Source: an uncultured Lachnospiraceae bacterium (GTDB taxonomy: Bacteria; Bacillota; Clostridia; Lachnospirales; Lachnospiraceae). From it: a DNA stretch of 64,000 nt. The position numbers and the translations under genes are program-made. The notes beneath the pieces are model-generated. The model worked only from the letters and a program-made list of their open reading frames with translations, searched no databases and had not been told where the DNA came from. Shown piece after piece: positions 35,306 through 43,621 of the stretch. Position 1 is the stretch's first letter, and each line of letters opens with the position of its first letter. The stretch lies in contig CAJTTT010000002.1 in the NCBI GenBank assembly GCA_910579285.1, positions 62,001 through 126,000 of the forward strand, read 5' to 3'.

Positions 35306-38080
35306 TTAATAGTTTACATAACTTATATTCATATCCACGTTGGTGCTGATGCCGCTCACTTTTCCCTTGGAGGAATACTGCCACAGGTCATAGCGTGTCG
35401 CTGTGTAAGTGGGCGCGCTCGCGTACTGCGCCAGCCAGAGCTTATAGCCCGTCAGGCTCGCCGTGTTGATCTTCTCGGTAAACCATGTCTTATTCGCGTA
35501 GACGCCCGCCGCAATGCCGGAGTTCTGTACGGTCTGGCAGAATGTCTTACACACCGCTGTTCTCATATCACGGCTGATGCCGTCAGCCCTTCCGCCGCTG
35601 GCCTCCACATCGAGGAACAGCGGGTAATTCAGACCGTAGCCTTTCACCAGGTCAATGGCCATAGAAGCCTCCTCCACAGCCTCCACCTCGTTGACAGCCT
35701 GGCTGAAGAAGTATGCGCCCACTTTGAGGCCCGCCGCCTTCGCGCCTTTGATATTGCTTCTGAATTTCGGATCCTCCACCAGCACGCCCGTGGAGTAGCC
35801 GCGGTAGCCGCAGCGTATGATCACATAGGACACGCCGGAGTTTTTCACCGCATTCCAGTCGATATTGCCGTTGTGCTTGGAAACGTCGATTCCCATCGCG
35901 CCCGAACTTTTCGCCAGCTTTCCGTCACTGCCGAAGTTGTATTTCGCACCCTGGATGACCTGTTCCCCTGTCACATAGTTTCCGTCTTTATCGTAAAAAT
36001 AAACATGTCCGTCAATGGTCTGCCAGCCTGTGTACTTGTAGGCCGAGGACGCTTTCACCTTTTTATAAAAAGCATCCCGCTTCCCGTACTCCTTGTAGGT
36101 CGCCTCCTCATAATCCCCGTCTGCATTTTTAAAGTAAAGCTGGTTGCCGTCCTTGTCCTTAAGCTTCGTATTCTCATCGACAGCAGCTTCCGCTTTCAGC
36201 ACTTTGATCTTGAAGGACTCCTTGATATCCTCAGCTCCTTCCGGGTTCTTGCAGACGGCCCGGATTTTCACCTCGCCCTCGGCAACGCCCGTAACCTCGC
36301 CCTTCTCGTTTACTTTTGCAATCTTCTCATCATCGCTGCTCCAGGTAACTTTGCCTCCCTTGGGGTTTGTCTCCGCCGTCAGTGTCACCTTTTTGCCGGC
36401 TTTCACTTCCTGCTCACCGCTTATGGACAGCTTCGTATAGACCACTTTGTCCTTGTCTTTATCCTTATCTTCGTCTTTATCTTCGTCTTTGTCCTCATCC
36501 TTGTCTTTGTCGGGATCCTTGTTCTCGTCCTCTTTGTTCTGATCATCCCCTGTCCCGGATTCGTTTACTGTCACGGAACAGCTAAAGTCGTGGAGGTTAC
36601 TTCCGACTATCACCTGTGCTGACACCGTTGTACTCCCCACCGAAACCGCCGTCACCGTGCCGCCTTCCACCGTGGCGATGGAAGAATCCGCAACACTCCA
36701 CGACACCGAGTATTCCACCTGGCTGCTGCTGACGGAAATCGCCAGGGAATCGCTCTTCCCCTTTTCCAGGGTCAGGCTGTCCTTGTTGATAGACACCTTC
36801 ACATCCGCGTAGGGGTCATCCTCCGCTTCAACCATCTTCCGAAAAGCGCCGGCCGACTGCCAGGGATCCGCAATTTTTTCCATCGGCACTTTCTCATATT
36901 CCGATGTTTCCTCCCCGATCGGGGTCTTCGTGGATTCCACCCACTCCACCGTGTCCTTCAGGGCGGATTCCTCCACGGTGTTCTTCTGTGTGGCTTCCTC
37001 CTTGGACACATTGATCTCCGCCTCAGTTTTCACCTCGTCCGCCACATCCACTTTCTGATAGGCGATCTTGTCTGTCACCTTGACGCTGCTGCTCTTAGAT
37101 GGCAGCTTATATTTCCCGGCCGCCTCAGAAGGCAGCGGAAGCATTTTTACCTCATAGGTTCCGGCCGCAACTCCCGTCTGGTAAATCACGCCGTCCTTAT
37201 CGTCATCCTTTAACTGAAAACTCTTCGCGCCGGAGACTTCCACTTCAAAGGGCACACCGCCGATCAGCTTGCCCGTCTCCTTATTGACGAACTTAATCTT
37301 CATATCAGACAGGATCGAAGTCAGATGAAGCTCCACCTCCACTTCGCCTTTCTCCTCTTCCTTTCCTGTCTCTGCCTGCTCTTCGGATTCCTCTTCCACC
37401 TCAATCATACCGCCAAGTCTGGCCGATTCTGAGACCGCCAGCAGGCCGCTCTCCCCGATTACGGAGATGCCTTCTATCTCCTCGCCCATATCTGCGAAAG
37501 CCGCCACCTGCTTCTCCACGGATTTCGCATGGACATAAATGCCGCCTGTGACAATCGCTCCTGCAAGCACCAGCACTCCCAGAAGAGCCACAGCCACATC
37601 CAGGGCGCTCATCTCGCTGATCAGGTACATCAGGCGGGCCGCAAATCCGTCATCGTCATCGTACTCATAATCCTCATCTTCGTAATCGTCGTCCTCGTAG
37701 TCCTCATCCTCGTAGTCTTCGTAATCCTCATCTTCGTAGTCTTCGTCCTCGTAGTCTTCGTCTTCGTAGTCCTCATCCCCGTAGTCTTCGTCTTCGTAAT
37801 CCTCATCCTCGTAATCTTCGTCTTCGTAATCCTCATAGCGGGCAGATCGGGCTTGTCCGGCTGTACCTTTCCCACCTGCCGCAGCCGCCCCGTTTTTCGG
37901 GGGATGCGCGCGCTGATAAGACGCAATCATATCGTCATCAAGGCTCAAAAATTCCAGCGTGTCCTCCGTCACGCTGTCAAAGTCCTCATCGTCAAACCGA
38001 TCATCCTCAAGCAGGTCCTCAAATCGGACCATTTTGCGCTTTTTTTCTGTATGTTGTCTTCCGTTTTTCTTATTCTGCAT
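35306..38080 (-). CDS. Large membrane-anchored GH25 muramidase with acidic repeats and Ig-like domains
   Basis: 924 residues from the ATG at 38080 (GGAGG five bases upstream); an in-frame TTG four codons earlier is less likely. A cytoplasmic tail with a long DEDYE repeat tract (about 80-145) precedes one membrane helix near 165-190, then a Cna-B-like domain (about 255-340), two Big-2 Ig-like domains (about 430-515 and 545-640), cell-wall-binding repeats with YTGWQTIDGHVYFYDKDG, and a C-terminal GH25 domain (about 715-924) with MGIDVSKHNGNIDW and FLDVEASGG. It cuts peptidoglycan outside the membrane. Its architecture matches the smaller GH25 gene at 26-28 kb, with added spacers. A near-consensus promoter precedes it and it heads the rfbB-CotH-VTC operon. 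Confidence 0.92.
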   Translation of the reverse strand: MQNKKNGRQHTEKKRKMVRFEDLLEDDRFDDEDFDSVTEDTLEFLSLDDDMIASYQRAHPPKNGAAAAGGKGTAGQARSARYEDYEDEDYEDEDYEDEDYGDEDYEDEDYEDEDYEDEDYEDYEDEDYEDDDYEDEDYEYDDDDGFAARLMYLISEMSALDVAVALLGVLVLAGAIVTGGIYVHAKSVEKQVAAFADMGEEIEGISVIGESGLLAVSESARLGGMIEVEEESEEQAETGKEEEKGEVEVELHLTSILSDMKIKFVNKETGKLIGGVPFEVEVSGAKSFQLKDDDKDGVIYQTGVAAGTYEVKMLPLPSEAAGKYKLPSKSSSVKVTDKIAYQKVDVADEVKTEAEINVSKEEATQKNTVEESALKDTVEWVESTKTPIGEETSEYEKVPMEKIADPWQSAGAFRKMVEAEDDPYADVKVSINKDSLTLEKGKSDSLAISVSSSQVEYSVSWSVADSSIATVEGGTVTAVSVGSTTVSAQVIVGSNLHDFSCSVTVNESGTGDDQNKEDENKDPDKDKDEDKDEDKDEDKDKDKDKVVYTKLSISGEQEVKAGKKVTLTAETNPKGGKVTWSSDDEKIAKVNEKGEVTGVAEGEVKIRAVCKNPEGAEDIKESFKIKVLKAEAAVDENTKLKDKDGNQLYFKNADGDYEEATYKEYGKRDAFYKKVKASSAYKYTGWQTIDGHVYFYDKDGNYVTGEQVIQGAKYNFGSDGKLAKSSGAMGIDVSKHNGNIDWNAVKNSGVSYVIIRCGYRGYSTGVLVEDPKFRSNIKGAKAAGLKVGAYFFSQAVNEVEAVEEASMAIDLVKGYGLNYPLFLDVEASGGRADGISRDMRTAVCKTFCQTVQNSGIAAGVYANKTWFTEKINTASLTGYKLWLAQYASAPTYTATRYDLWQYSSKGKVSGISTNVDMNISYVNY
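37650..37836. repeat. Acidic minisatellite inside the GH25 gene
   Basis: About 187 bases of near-identical 15-base units encode repeated (E/G)DEDY steps. Such in-frame arrays change length easily by slippage. They lie in the cytoplasmic tail of the protein. Confidence 0.85.
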
Positions 38081-38185
38081 GATTCCCTCCAAATCGGAAC
38101 TGCCTGCTGCACTGACACCACCTCGATTCTGTGATGTCCAAATATGCGTGTTTATGTAAACCTTAAATTAAAACAATTCTTTGCA

Positions 38186-38214
38186 ATTATAGCATAAAAA
38201 TGGCGGAATATCAA
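38186..38214 (-). promoter_or_regulatory. Promoter for the GH25-rfbB-CotH operon
   Basis: On the minus strand: -35 TTGATA (38214-38209), 17-base spacer, -10 TATAAT (38191-38186), about 105 bases upstream of the ATG at 38080. A divergent promoter for the zinc-ribbon gene lies in the same 347-bp gap. Confidence 0.75.
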
Positions 38215-38346
38215 GATTTTTGTCGCGAGCAGAGGGTCTGGGAATTATGTAAATTGGCAAATCCTACGGCATTTACGCCTTTTCCGCGATAACTGCGCGA
38301 TATGTTACACGATTTTTATGGCATTTTCGATAATATGCGCTTGACT

Positions 38347-38374
38347 TTGACCGCTTCAACTGACACAATATAAG
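38347..38374 (+). promoter_or_regulatory. Promoter for the zinc-ribbon gene
   Basis: -35 TTGACC (38347-38352), a 16-base spacer, -10 TATAAG (38369-38374), about 54 bases upstream of the start at 38428. The rest of the gap from 38215 to 38346 shows nothing recognisable. Confidence 0.62.
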
Positions 38375-38427
38375 GGCAACAGACAATCGGTTACCTTACA
38401 GTGATTATGGGAAAAGGGGAATTTTTC

Positions 38428-38760
38428 ATGATGTACATGCATTACTGTAAGCGTTGCCAGCGGGTTCATATGCTGAACGGACACAAGCAGTTCTGTCCAA
38501 GATGTCAGGGAATGATCACCGAGCTGAAACTCAGTTATCTGGACTACGCGTCCATGGATGAATCGCAAAGAATATCCTTTTCTACCTGCTGTGCCGATGA
38601 TGAGCAGCTCAGGAAACTGAGTACTACATATCGTATGTATAAGTACAGCAAATGGTACAAGGAACTGCAGCGTCAGCTCGCTCAGCCGGTGATCCATTCC
38701 TACACCGTGCCGGAATCGAACCCGATGGAAAACGCAGTATCAATTGTATCAGTTCTATGA
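38428..38760 (+). CDS. Small zinc-ribbon protein
   Basis: 110 residues from the ATG at 38428, which has AAAAGGGG eight bases upstream; an in-frame GTG at 38401 is less likely. The N-terminal YCKRC and FCPRC pairs, 13 residues apart, form a zinc ribbon. The rest is charged and helical, with no signal peptide or membrane helix. Homologous small proteins occur in Clostridia without known function; a nucleic-acid or protein-binding role is likely. It is one of only four plus-strand genes here and has its own promoter and terminator. Confidence 0.75.
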   Translation: MMYMHYCKRCQRVHMLNGHKQFCPRCQGMITELKLSYLDYASMDESQRISFSTCCADDEQLRKLSTTYRMYKYSKWYKELQRQLAQPVIHSYTVPESNPMENAVSIVSVL

Positions 38761-38770
38761 TACAACGCCG

Positions 38771-38824
38771 TGAAAGAGGGCGCTGCCCGGAATTTTCGGA
38801 TTCCGGCCGGCGCTCTCTTTCTTT
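38771..38824 (+). terminator. Terminator after the zinc-ribbon gene
   Basis: A long stem, GAAAGAGGGCGC against GCGCTCTCTTTC, with an inner CCGGAA/TTCCGG, ends in CTTTCTTT on the plus strand. Confidence 0.75.
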
Positions 38825-38964
38825 GGTCTATTCTTGATTTTATGCAAGTTATTAAGTTTTTATGAGGGACGCTTTTTACTGTAGATTTTTGGAAAAAATC
38901 ATAGTAGAATAAATGAATATAATAAATACAGTCTTTTAGAAACAGACAAGACTTACAGGAGGCT

Positions 38965-40020
38965 ATGAAACGAACTATGGGAGAAAATCTGGATAACAAT
39001 AAATTACAGGAAGAAAAAGCGGCAGGCGTCTCAAAAAAACCGGGGAAACGTAAAAAAAACGATGGTTTTCGTATAAATATCCATCTGATCCTGCTGGGCG
39101 CCATTGTACTGGTCATCGGCTACTCTGCTTTCCGTCTCTATAAGTGGAACAAAGGAACACCTTCCGACTATGATCCGAACTACCAGACCACGGATTTTGA
39201 CATCGAGGTGATGGACAACCTCATCCCGCTTGCACCCGATAAGCGCGAAGGATATGAGGACGACGGCGTGACAACCATCCTCTGTCTGGGCGATGATCCC
39301 TTCTCGCTGGAACAGGGTGAAAACGGCCTGGCGGAGCAGATCGCGAAAAAGACGGGCGCCGTGGTCTACAACGGTTCCTTCACGGGTACCACTATGGCGG
39401 CGCAGTTTGCCTCCTACAACGATGGCTATATCCTGGACGCCTTCTCCTTCTCCTATGTGGCGAAAAGCCTTGCGGGCGGAGATTTCGACCTGATGAAAAC
39501 AGCAGCCACCTACAGCTACGATGAGAATTTTGCAAAAACGACGCAGATGCTCTCCGAACTTGACATGAACACCGTGGACATGATCTGCGTGATGTATGAC
39601 GGCAGCGATTATATCAACAAGCGGCCCTGCGACGATCCCAACGCGCCCTACGCGGAGGTTACCTACACCGGCGCGCTGCGCTCGGGCGTAAAGGCCATCC
39701 AGGAGGCTTACCCCCACATCCGCATTGTAGTAATGTCCCACACCTTCTGCCACAGCATCAACGAAGAAGGAAACTTCCAGAACGGGGACCGGGCGGATCT
39801 GGGCCACGGCACGTTAAGCCACTATCTGCAGAAGGAGCTGGACGCCACAATGGACGTGAGCGTTTCCTTTATCGACAATTTCTACGGCTCCATCAATGAG
39901 GATAATTACCTGGATTATATGACGGATTACATCCACTTCAATGACGCCGGGCGCGAACTGCTGGCCCAGAGATTTGTGGACTGCATGTTCCCGGAACTGG
40001 CCGGGAAGGAGGCTGAGTAA
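38965..40020 (+). CDS. Membrane-anchored SGNH-like protein without the usual catalytic Ser
   Basis: 351 residues: a basic cytoplasmic tail, one membrane helix (about 40-60), then an extracellular SGNH-fold domain. The first block, normally GDS, reads LCLGDDPF, so the nucleophile appears to be absent, while the late block DYIHFNDAGREL retains Asp and His. Extracellular SGNH proteins act as esterases or O-acetyl transferases. Loss of Ser suggests a binding role or a different mechanism. AGGAGG lies two bases before the ATG, which is close but the next ATG is too far. It is transcribed away from the MBOAT locus, and a two-way terminator separates them. No partner is certain. Confidence 0.72.
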   Translation: MKRTMGENLDNNKLQEEKAAGVSKKPGKRKKNDGFRINIHLILLGAIVLVIGYSAFRLYKWNKGTPSDYDPNYQTTDFDIEVMDNLIPLAPDKREGYEDDGVTTILCLGDDPFSLEQGENGLAEQIAKKTGAVVYNGSFTGTTMAAQFASYNDGYILDAFSFSYVAKSLAGGDFDLMKTAATYSYDENFAKTTQMLSELDMNTVDMICVMYDGSDYINKRPCDDPNAPYAEVTYTGALRSGVKAIQEAYPHIRIVVMSHTFCHSINEEGNFQNGDRADLGHGTLSHYLQKELDATMDVSVSFIDNFYGSINEDNYLDYMTDYIHFNDAGRELLAQRFVDCMFPELAGKEAE

Positions 40021-40053
40021 GCGTTTTACACTGTTGCAATTTCCTGTTATACA

Positions 40054-40116
40054 AAAAAGAACCGGCGCTGTCCCGCGTCATGCCTCACATGACATGGGTA
40101 CAGGCCGGTTTTCTTT
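40054..40116. terminator. Bidirectional terminator between converging genes
   Basis: Stem AACCGGC (40060-40066) with GCCGGTT (40104-40110), extended by CTGTCCC/GGGTACAG. T-runs follow on both strands (TTTTCTTT on plus, TTCTTTTTTG on minus), fitting the SGNH gene ending at 40020 and the DltD-like gene ending at 40136. Confidence 0.85.
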
Positions 40117-40135
40117 GTGCCTGGTCGTTCCTTTC

Positions 40136-41191
40136 TCAGTATTCCACAGAAAACAGCTCCTCAAAGTCAAACCGCTCTGCCATATCCTTCGTCTCCGCCA
40201 GAACCTGCTCCATCTCCGCCATGCTCTTCACCTCGCACGTCCCGTCCGCAAAGCACTCCGTCATAAAACGGTTAAACCTTGCATGATAATGGGTGTAGTC
40301 CGCATAGTTGTTCAGGTCCGTCACAATCTCCTCCCGGTTCGGGAAATAAAACACCCGCACGTTATCGTAGGCAAGCACCGTTTCCGCGATATAAGCATAC
40401 TCCCGCAAGGTAGCCTCCATATGATTTTCCTGCATGACATCATTCCAGTAAAGGATGCTGTAAGGCGGAAAAAAGATATAGAACGTGGTTTCCGGGTTCT
40501 GTTCAATATAAGGGCAGAGATTGACGCGCAGATTTTTTTCCGTGCTCTCTAAGAATGCGCCGGACGGCGTCTCCTCCTCCACTGTCTCGGGCGGCGCATA
40601 GTTGTGCATCACCCACTGTATATTGTAATATTCGTCCGTCCACCAGCTCTGGTAAACCGTGGACAGATCCGTCTTGTCCGGGTCAGCCAGCGGACGCAGC
40701 ACATAGTTCAAAAGCACGTCCTTATTCAACAGATACGATACGTCATTGAAATAATTGTCATCGTACAGATAGGCCGGAATCGGATACTTTGTCTCCTCCA
40801 CGCCCCCGGTGTAGGTCGTCACGTCAACCCCCAGAAAAACCGACTTCACCTCATGGCCGCTCTCAAAAATAAGATCCATGATATTCGCCTGGTCTTTCGG
40901 ATAGGCGCCGCTGTAGCTCAGCTTAACGGCCTCAACCCCCAGCAGCTCCTCAAACCAGTGTGTGTTGAAATTCACGGTCATGGAAGAACCGAGGATCACG
41001 CTGTCGTAGTCCATGTGTTTCGCCATCCCCGGATTCTGGGTGAGCTGATTGTCCACCAGATAGGGAAAATCCGCAAGCGGCTCATGGTACTGGAAAAAGG
41101 GATCTACCCAGACCACCAGAGCCGCCGCCAGCAAAAGCAGAACGATGGTGGCAGACACGATAGACCATATCCAATATTTCAACCGCTTCAT
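40136..41191 (-). CDS. DltD/AlgX-like SGNH protein, partner of the MBOAT acyltransferase
   Basis: 351 residues from the ATG at 41191, preceded by AAGGAGG; longer frames lack a site. One N-terminal membrane helix (about 8-30) leads to an extracellular SGNH-like domain with SVILGSSMTVNF near residue 68, where Ser is the likely nucleophile. The C-terminal catalytic His is probably in DYTHYHARFN near 300. DltD- and AlgX-type partners move or trim acyl groups supplied by an MBOAT. The MBOAT gene is 11 bp upstream, so the two are almost certainly co-translated and act together on a surface polymer. Confidence 0.8.
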   Translation of the reverse strand: MKRLKYWIWSIVSATIVLLLLAAALVVWVDPFFQYHEPLADFPYLVDNQLTQNPGMAKHMDYDSVILGSSMTVNFNTHWFEELLGVEAVKLSYSGAYPKDQANIMDLIFESGHEVKSVFLGVDVTTYTGGVEETKYPIPAYLYDDNYFNDVSYLLNKDVLLNYVLRPLADPDKTDLSTVYQSWWTDEYYNIQWVMHNYAPPETVEEETPSGAFLESTEKNLRVNLCPYIEQNPETTFYIFFPPYSILYWNDVMQENHMEATLREYAYIAETVLAYDNVRVFYFPNREEIVTDLNNYADYTHYHARFNRFMTECFADGTCEVKSMAEMEQVLAETKDMAERFDFEELFSVEY

Positions 41192-41202
41192 CCCGTTCCT
41201 CC

Positions 41203-42789
41203 TTAAAAATTGAAATACAAAAACGTGCTCACCCCGGAAAAGCTGAGGATGCACCATACCGTCAGTACCACCAGCGCCGCCGCCGAAACAGGGCCGTATT
41301 TCAGGCGCGCCGTCCGCTCCTGCGCATTTTTCCCCGCCATAGAAAAATACAGTCCCGCCGCCAGAATCAGAAACATCAGCAGATAACGGCTGAAGGACAG
41401 GTTGTCCAGATGCAGCACTTTGATCACATACCAGAATTCATCCGGCTGCAGGCATTCCGCCAGATCCAGGGAAATCTTTTTTAGCTCCCCCTTCCACGCC
41501 GTCAAAAGAAGCGCGTTCGCCTGCCCAATATCTTCCGCACGGAAATAGACCCAGGCCACGCTGACATAGAGGAATGTGGCTATTTGTGACATTATTGTCA
41601 TAATTTTACTGCCGACTCTGCCGGCCAATCCCGTTCTGTCTTTCGCCGTGTCTGCGGCATCTGTTTTTCGCCGCACCCGCTTCTGCCAGAAGCGGGTCGC
41701 TGCATACAGCGTTCCGTGCAGCATACCCCACACGAGAAAATGAAAGCCCGCCCCATGCCAGAGACCGCTCAGGAAAAAGACAAGCAGAAGGTTCAGATAC
41801 ATCCGCCCTTCCCCTTTGCGGTTGCCGCCCAACGGGATATACACATATTTTGTAAAAAAACGGTTCAGGGTGATATGCCACCGTTTCCAGAAATCCACGA
41901 TATTTACCGCCTTATAGGGAGAGCGGAAGTTGACGGGAATCTCGATGCCAAGCATCCGTCCAAGCCCCACCGCCATATCGCAGTAACCGCTGAAATCGAA
42001 GTAGAGCTGGAGGGCATAAAACAGAATCACCAGACAGGCGTCCGCCCTTCCAAGCGCCGCCAGATTCGCGTAACCGTAGTCAACCCCTGCACCCAGAGTA
42101 TCCGCCAGAAGCGTCTTTTTGGCCAGTCCCAGCACGAAGAGGGCAAGCCCCTGGGCAATCTGTTCCCAGTCCGGCTTCTTCTTTCCCAAGGCCTGAAACT
42201 GCGGCAGCATTTCTTCATGGTTCACGATCGGCCCTGCAATCAGCTGGGGGAAAAAGGATACGAACAGCGCGTACTCGTCTAACGGACAGTTTTGCACTTC
42301 TCCCCGATAAGTGTCCACAATAAAGGAAATCTGCTGGAACGTGAAAAAACTGATCCCCAGAGGCAGAAGTATGCCCCGCAGGACAAATGCGGTTCCAAAC
42401 ACGCCGTTCACGGTGTCGAGAAAGAAGTCAAAATACTTAAAGTAAAACAGCACGCCCAGATTGAGCGCCACTGCCAGAACCGCAGCCGCCAGACGGGCCG
42501 CCGACCCAAATACGAGCGTTCTTTTCCCCGCGCCGTGCTGCGCTGTCTCCCCCTGCACACAGTCAAGCAACTCTTTCCGGGACAGCAGCCGGTGGAACAG
42601 ATAGTTTCCGGCGATGCTGCAAACCATAATCAACAGGTAAGACAGGTTAAACCAGCCATAGAACCACAGGGACATAGCAGTCAGAAACACTCTGGCCGCC
42701 CTGGGTTTTGCGGCTTTCAGAAGACCGTAATGCCCAAGCAGACATATAGGAAAAAACACAAACACAAAGATATATGAATTAAACAGCAT
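41203..42789 (-). CDS. MBOAT family O-acyltransferase (AlgI/DltB-like)
   Basis: 528 residues, 10-12 membrane helices. The family signatures are present: LPLGISFFTFQQ, DFSGYCDMAVG, RWHITLNRFF with KYVYIPLGGNR, and SGLWHGAGFHFLVWG, whose His is the catalytic residue. It passes acyl (often acetyl) groups across the membrane to polysaccharide or teichoic acid outside. The ATG has AGGAGA upstream. A DltD-like protein is encoded next, and two polytopic membrane proteins are encoded before it, forming one operon. The second MBOAT at 47.8 kb is distinct in sequence. Confidence 0.95.
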   Translation of the reverse strand: MLFNSYIFVFVFFPICLLGHYGLLKAAKPRAARVFLTAMSLWFYGWFNLSYLLIMVCSIAGNYLFHRLLSRKELLDCVQGETAQHGAGKRTLVFGSAARLAAAVLAVALNLGVLFYFKYFDFFLDTVNGVFGTAFVLRGILLPLGISFFTFQQISFIVDTYRGEVQNCPLDEYALFVSFFPQLIAGPIVNHEEMLPQFQALGKKKPDWEQIAQGLALFVLGLAKKTLLADTLGAGVDYGYANLAALGRADACLVILFYALQLYFDFSGYCDMAVGLGRMLGIEIPVNFRSPYKAVNIVDFWKRWHITLNRFFTKYVYIPLGGNRKGEGRMYLNLLLVFFLSGLWHGAGFHFLVWGMLHGTLYAATRFWQKRVRRKTDAADTAKDRTGLAGRVGSKIMTIMSQIATFLYVSVAWVYFRAEDIGQANALLLTAWKGELKKISLDLAECLQPDEFWYVIKVLHLDNLSFSRYLLMFLILAAGLYFSMAGKNAQERTARLKYGPVSAAALVVLTVWCILSFSGVSTFLYFNF

Positions 42790-42801
42790 ACGTTATTTCT
42801 C

Positions 42802-43575
42802 CTACTGCGCTCCCTGCAATGTCATGTCCTTGTAAATCACAAACTCTCCCACCTGGCCGTAAACCGAAAAGCCGTAATCTGTCAACGGTTCCGAAGCCTC
42901 CCTGTCCTCTTTCAGGATCACATATGCGCACGGATAGCCTCTTGTCAGCTCCACAAAGGCCTGCGTGTCGATGACCTCCGCCTTCTCCATCGCCTCATAC
43001 ATGGCATTGTAGTAGTCCCAGCGGGCGATCAGCATCTCCCGGCCATAGGGAAGTTCGATATCCGTGCTGTACTGTCTGATGTAATAAATCAGATCCGCCG
43101 GAACAAGCACTGTGATGCGCCCCTCCTCCGGCTCAATCATGTCCACGATATCAACCGCCTCCTGCGGCAGATGATACGCATTCTCCGCCCTGGAGATATG
43201 CTCCCCGTCATAGACATAATCCCCGCAGGCAATGATCAAAAGGCAGACCGCCGCCAGCCCGATCCTCCTGTGCCTTCCCATCAGCCGGATCAGGCCGTAG
43301 GCGCTGACAAGGCTCATCTGCAGAAGCCACAAAAGCCGGTAGTACGTCTCGGAATCCTCCATAAGCCGCACAAACACCTTGCGGAAAAGCGGGCAGAAGA
43401 ACAACAGCAGAAGGAGCGTCGGGGCGTACACAAACAAAATCCGCCTGCGCTTATCCTTCTCCGTAAGCCACAGATACAGGAGCGCAAAGAGGTAAAGCCC
43501 CGCCAGAAAATGATTTTCGTGCCAGCCCATATAATTTTTAAATATCACAACACTCTCTAAAAAAATACCCCACAT
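42802..43575 (-). CDS. Polytopic membrane protein with a soluble C-terminal half
   Basis: 257 residues. Four to five helices lie in the first 125 residues, followed by a soluble tail with IDMIEPEEGRITVLVPADLIYYIRQYS and repeated Tyr and acidic residues. The tail resembles that of YfhO/DUF6044-type glycosylation proteins, in which the extracytoplasmic part recalls a lost enzymatic domain. It starts 46 bp after the DUF6077 gene and probably works with it. The ribosome site is AGAGGA. No function can be named. Confidence 0.65.
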   Translation of the reverse strand: MWGIFLESVVIFKNYMGWHENHFLAGLYLFALLYLWLTEKDKRRRILFVYAPTLLLLLFFCPLFRKVFVRLMEDSETYYRLLWLLQMSLVSAYGLIRLMGRHRRIGLAAVCLLIIACGDYVYDGEHISRAENAYHLPQEAVDIVDMIEPEEGRITVLVPADLIYYIRQYSTDIELPYGREMLIARWDYYNAMYEAMEKAEVIDTQAFVELTRGYPCAYVILKEDREASEPLTDYGFSVYGQVGEFVIYKDMTLQGAQ

Positions 43576-43621
43576 AGTTCATTCCTCTCCGCTGTGACGC
43601 CCCGCACGCCCGGCCAGACCG

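Noticed and set aside
37650-37836. CRISPR-like array
   Set aside because: The units are coding repeats without spacers, and no cas genes are present.
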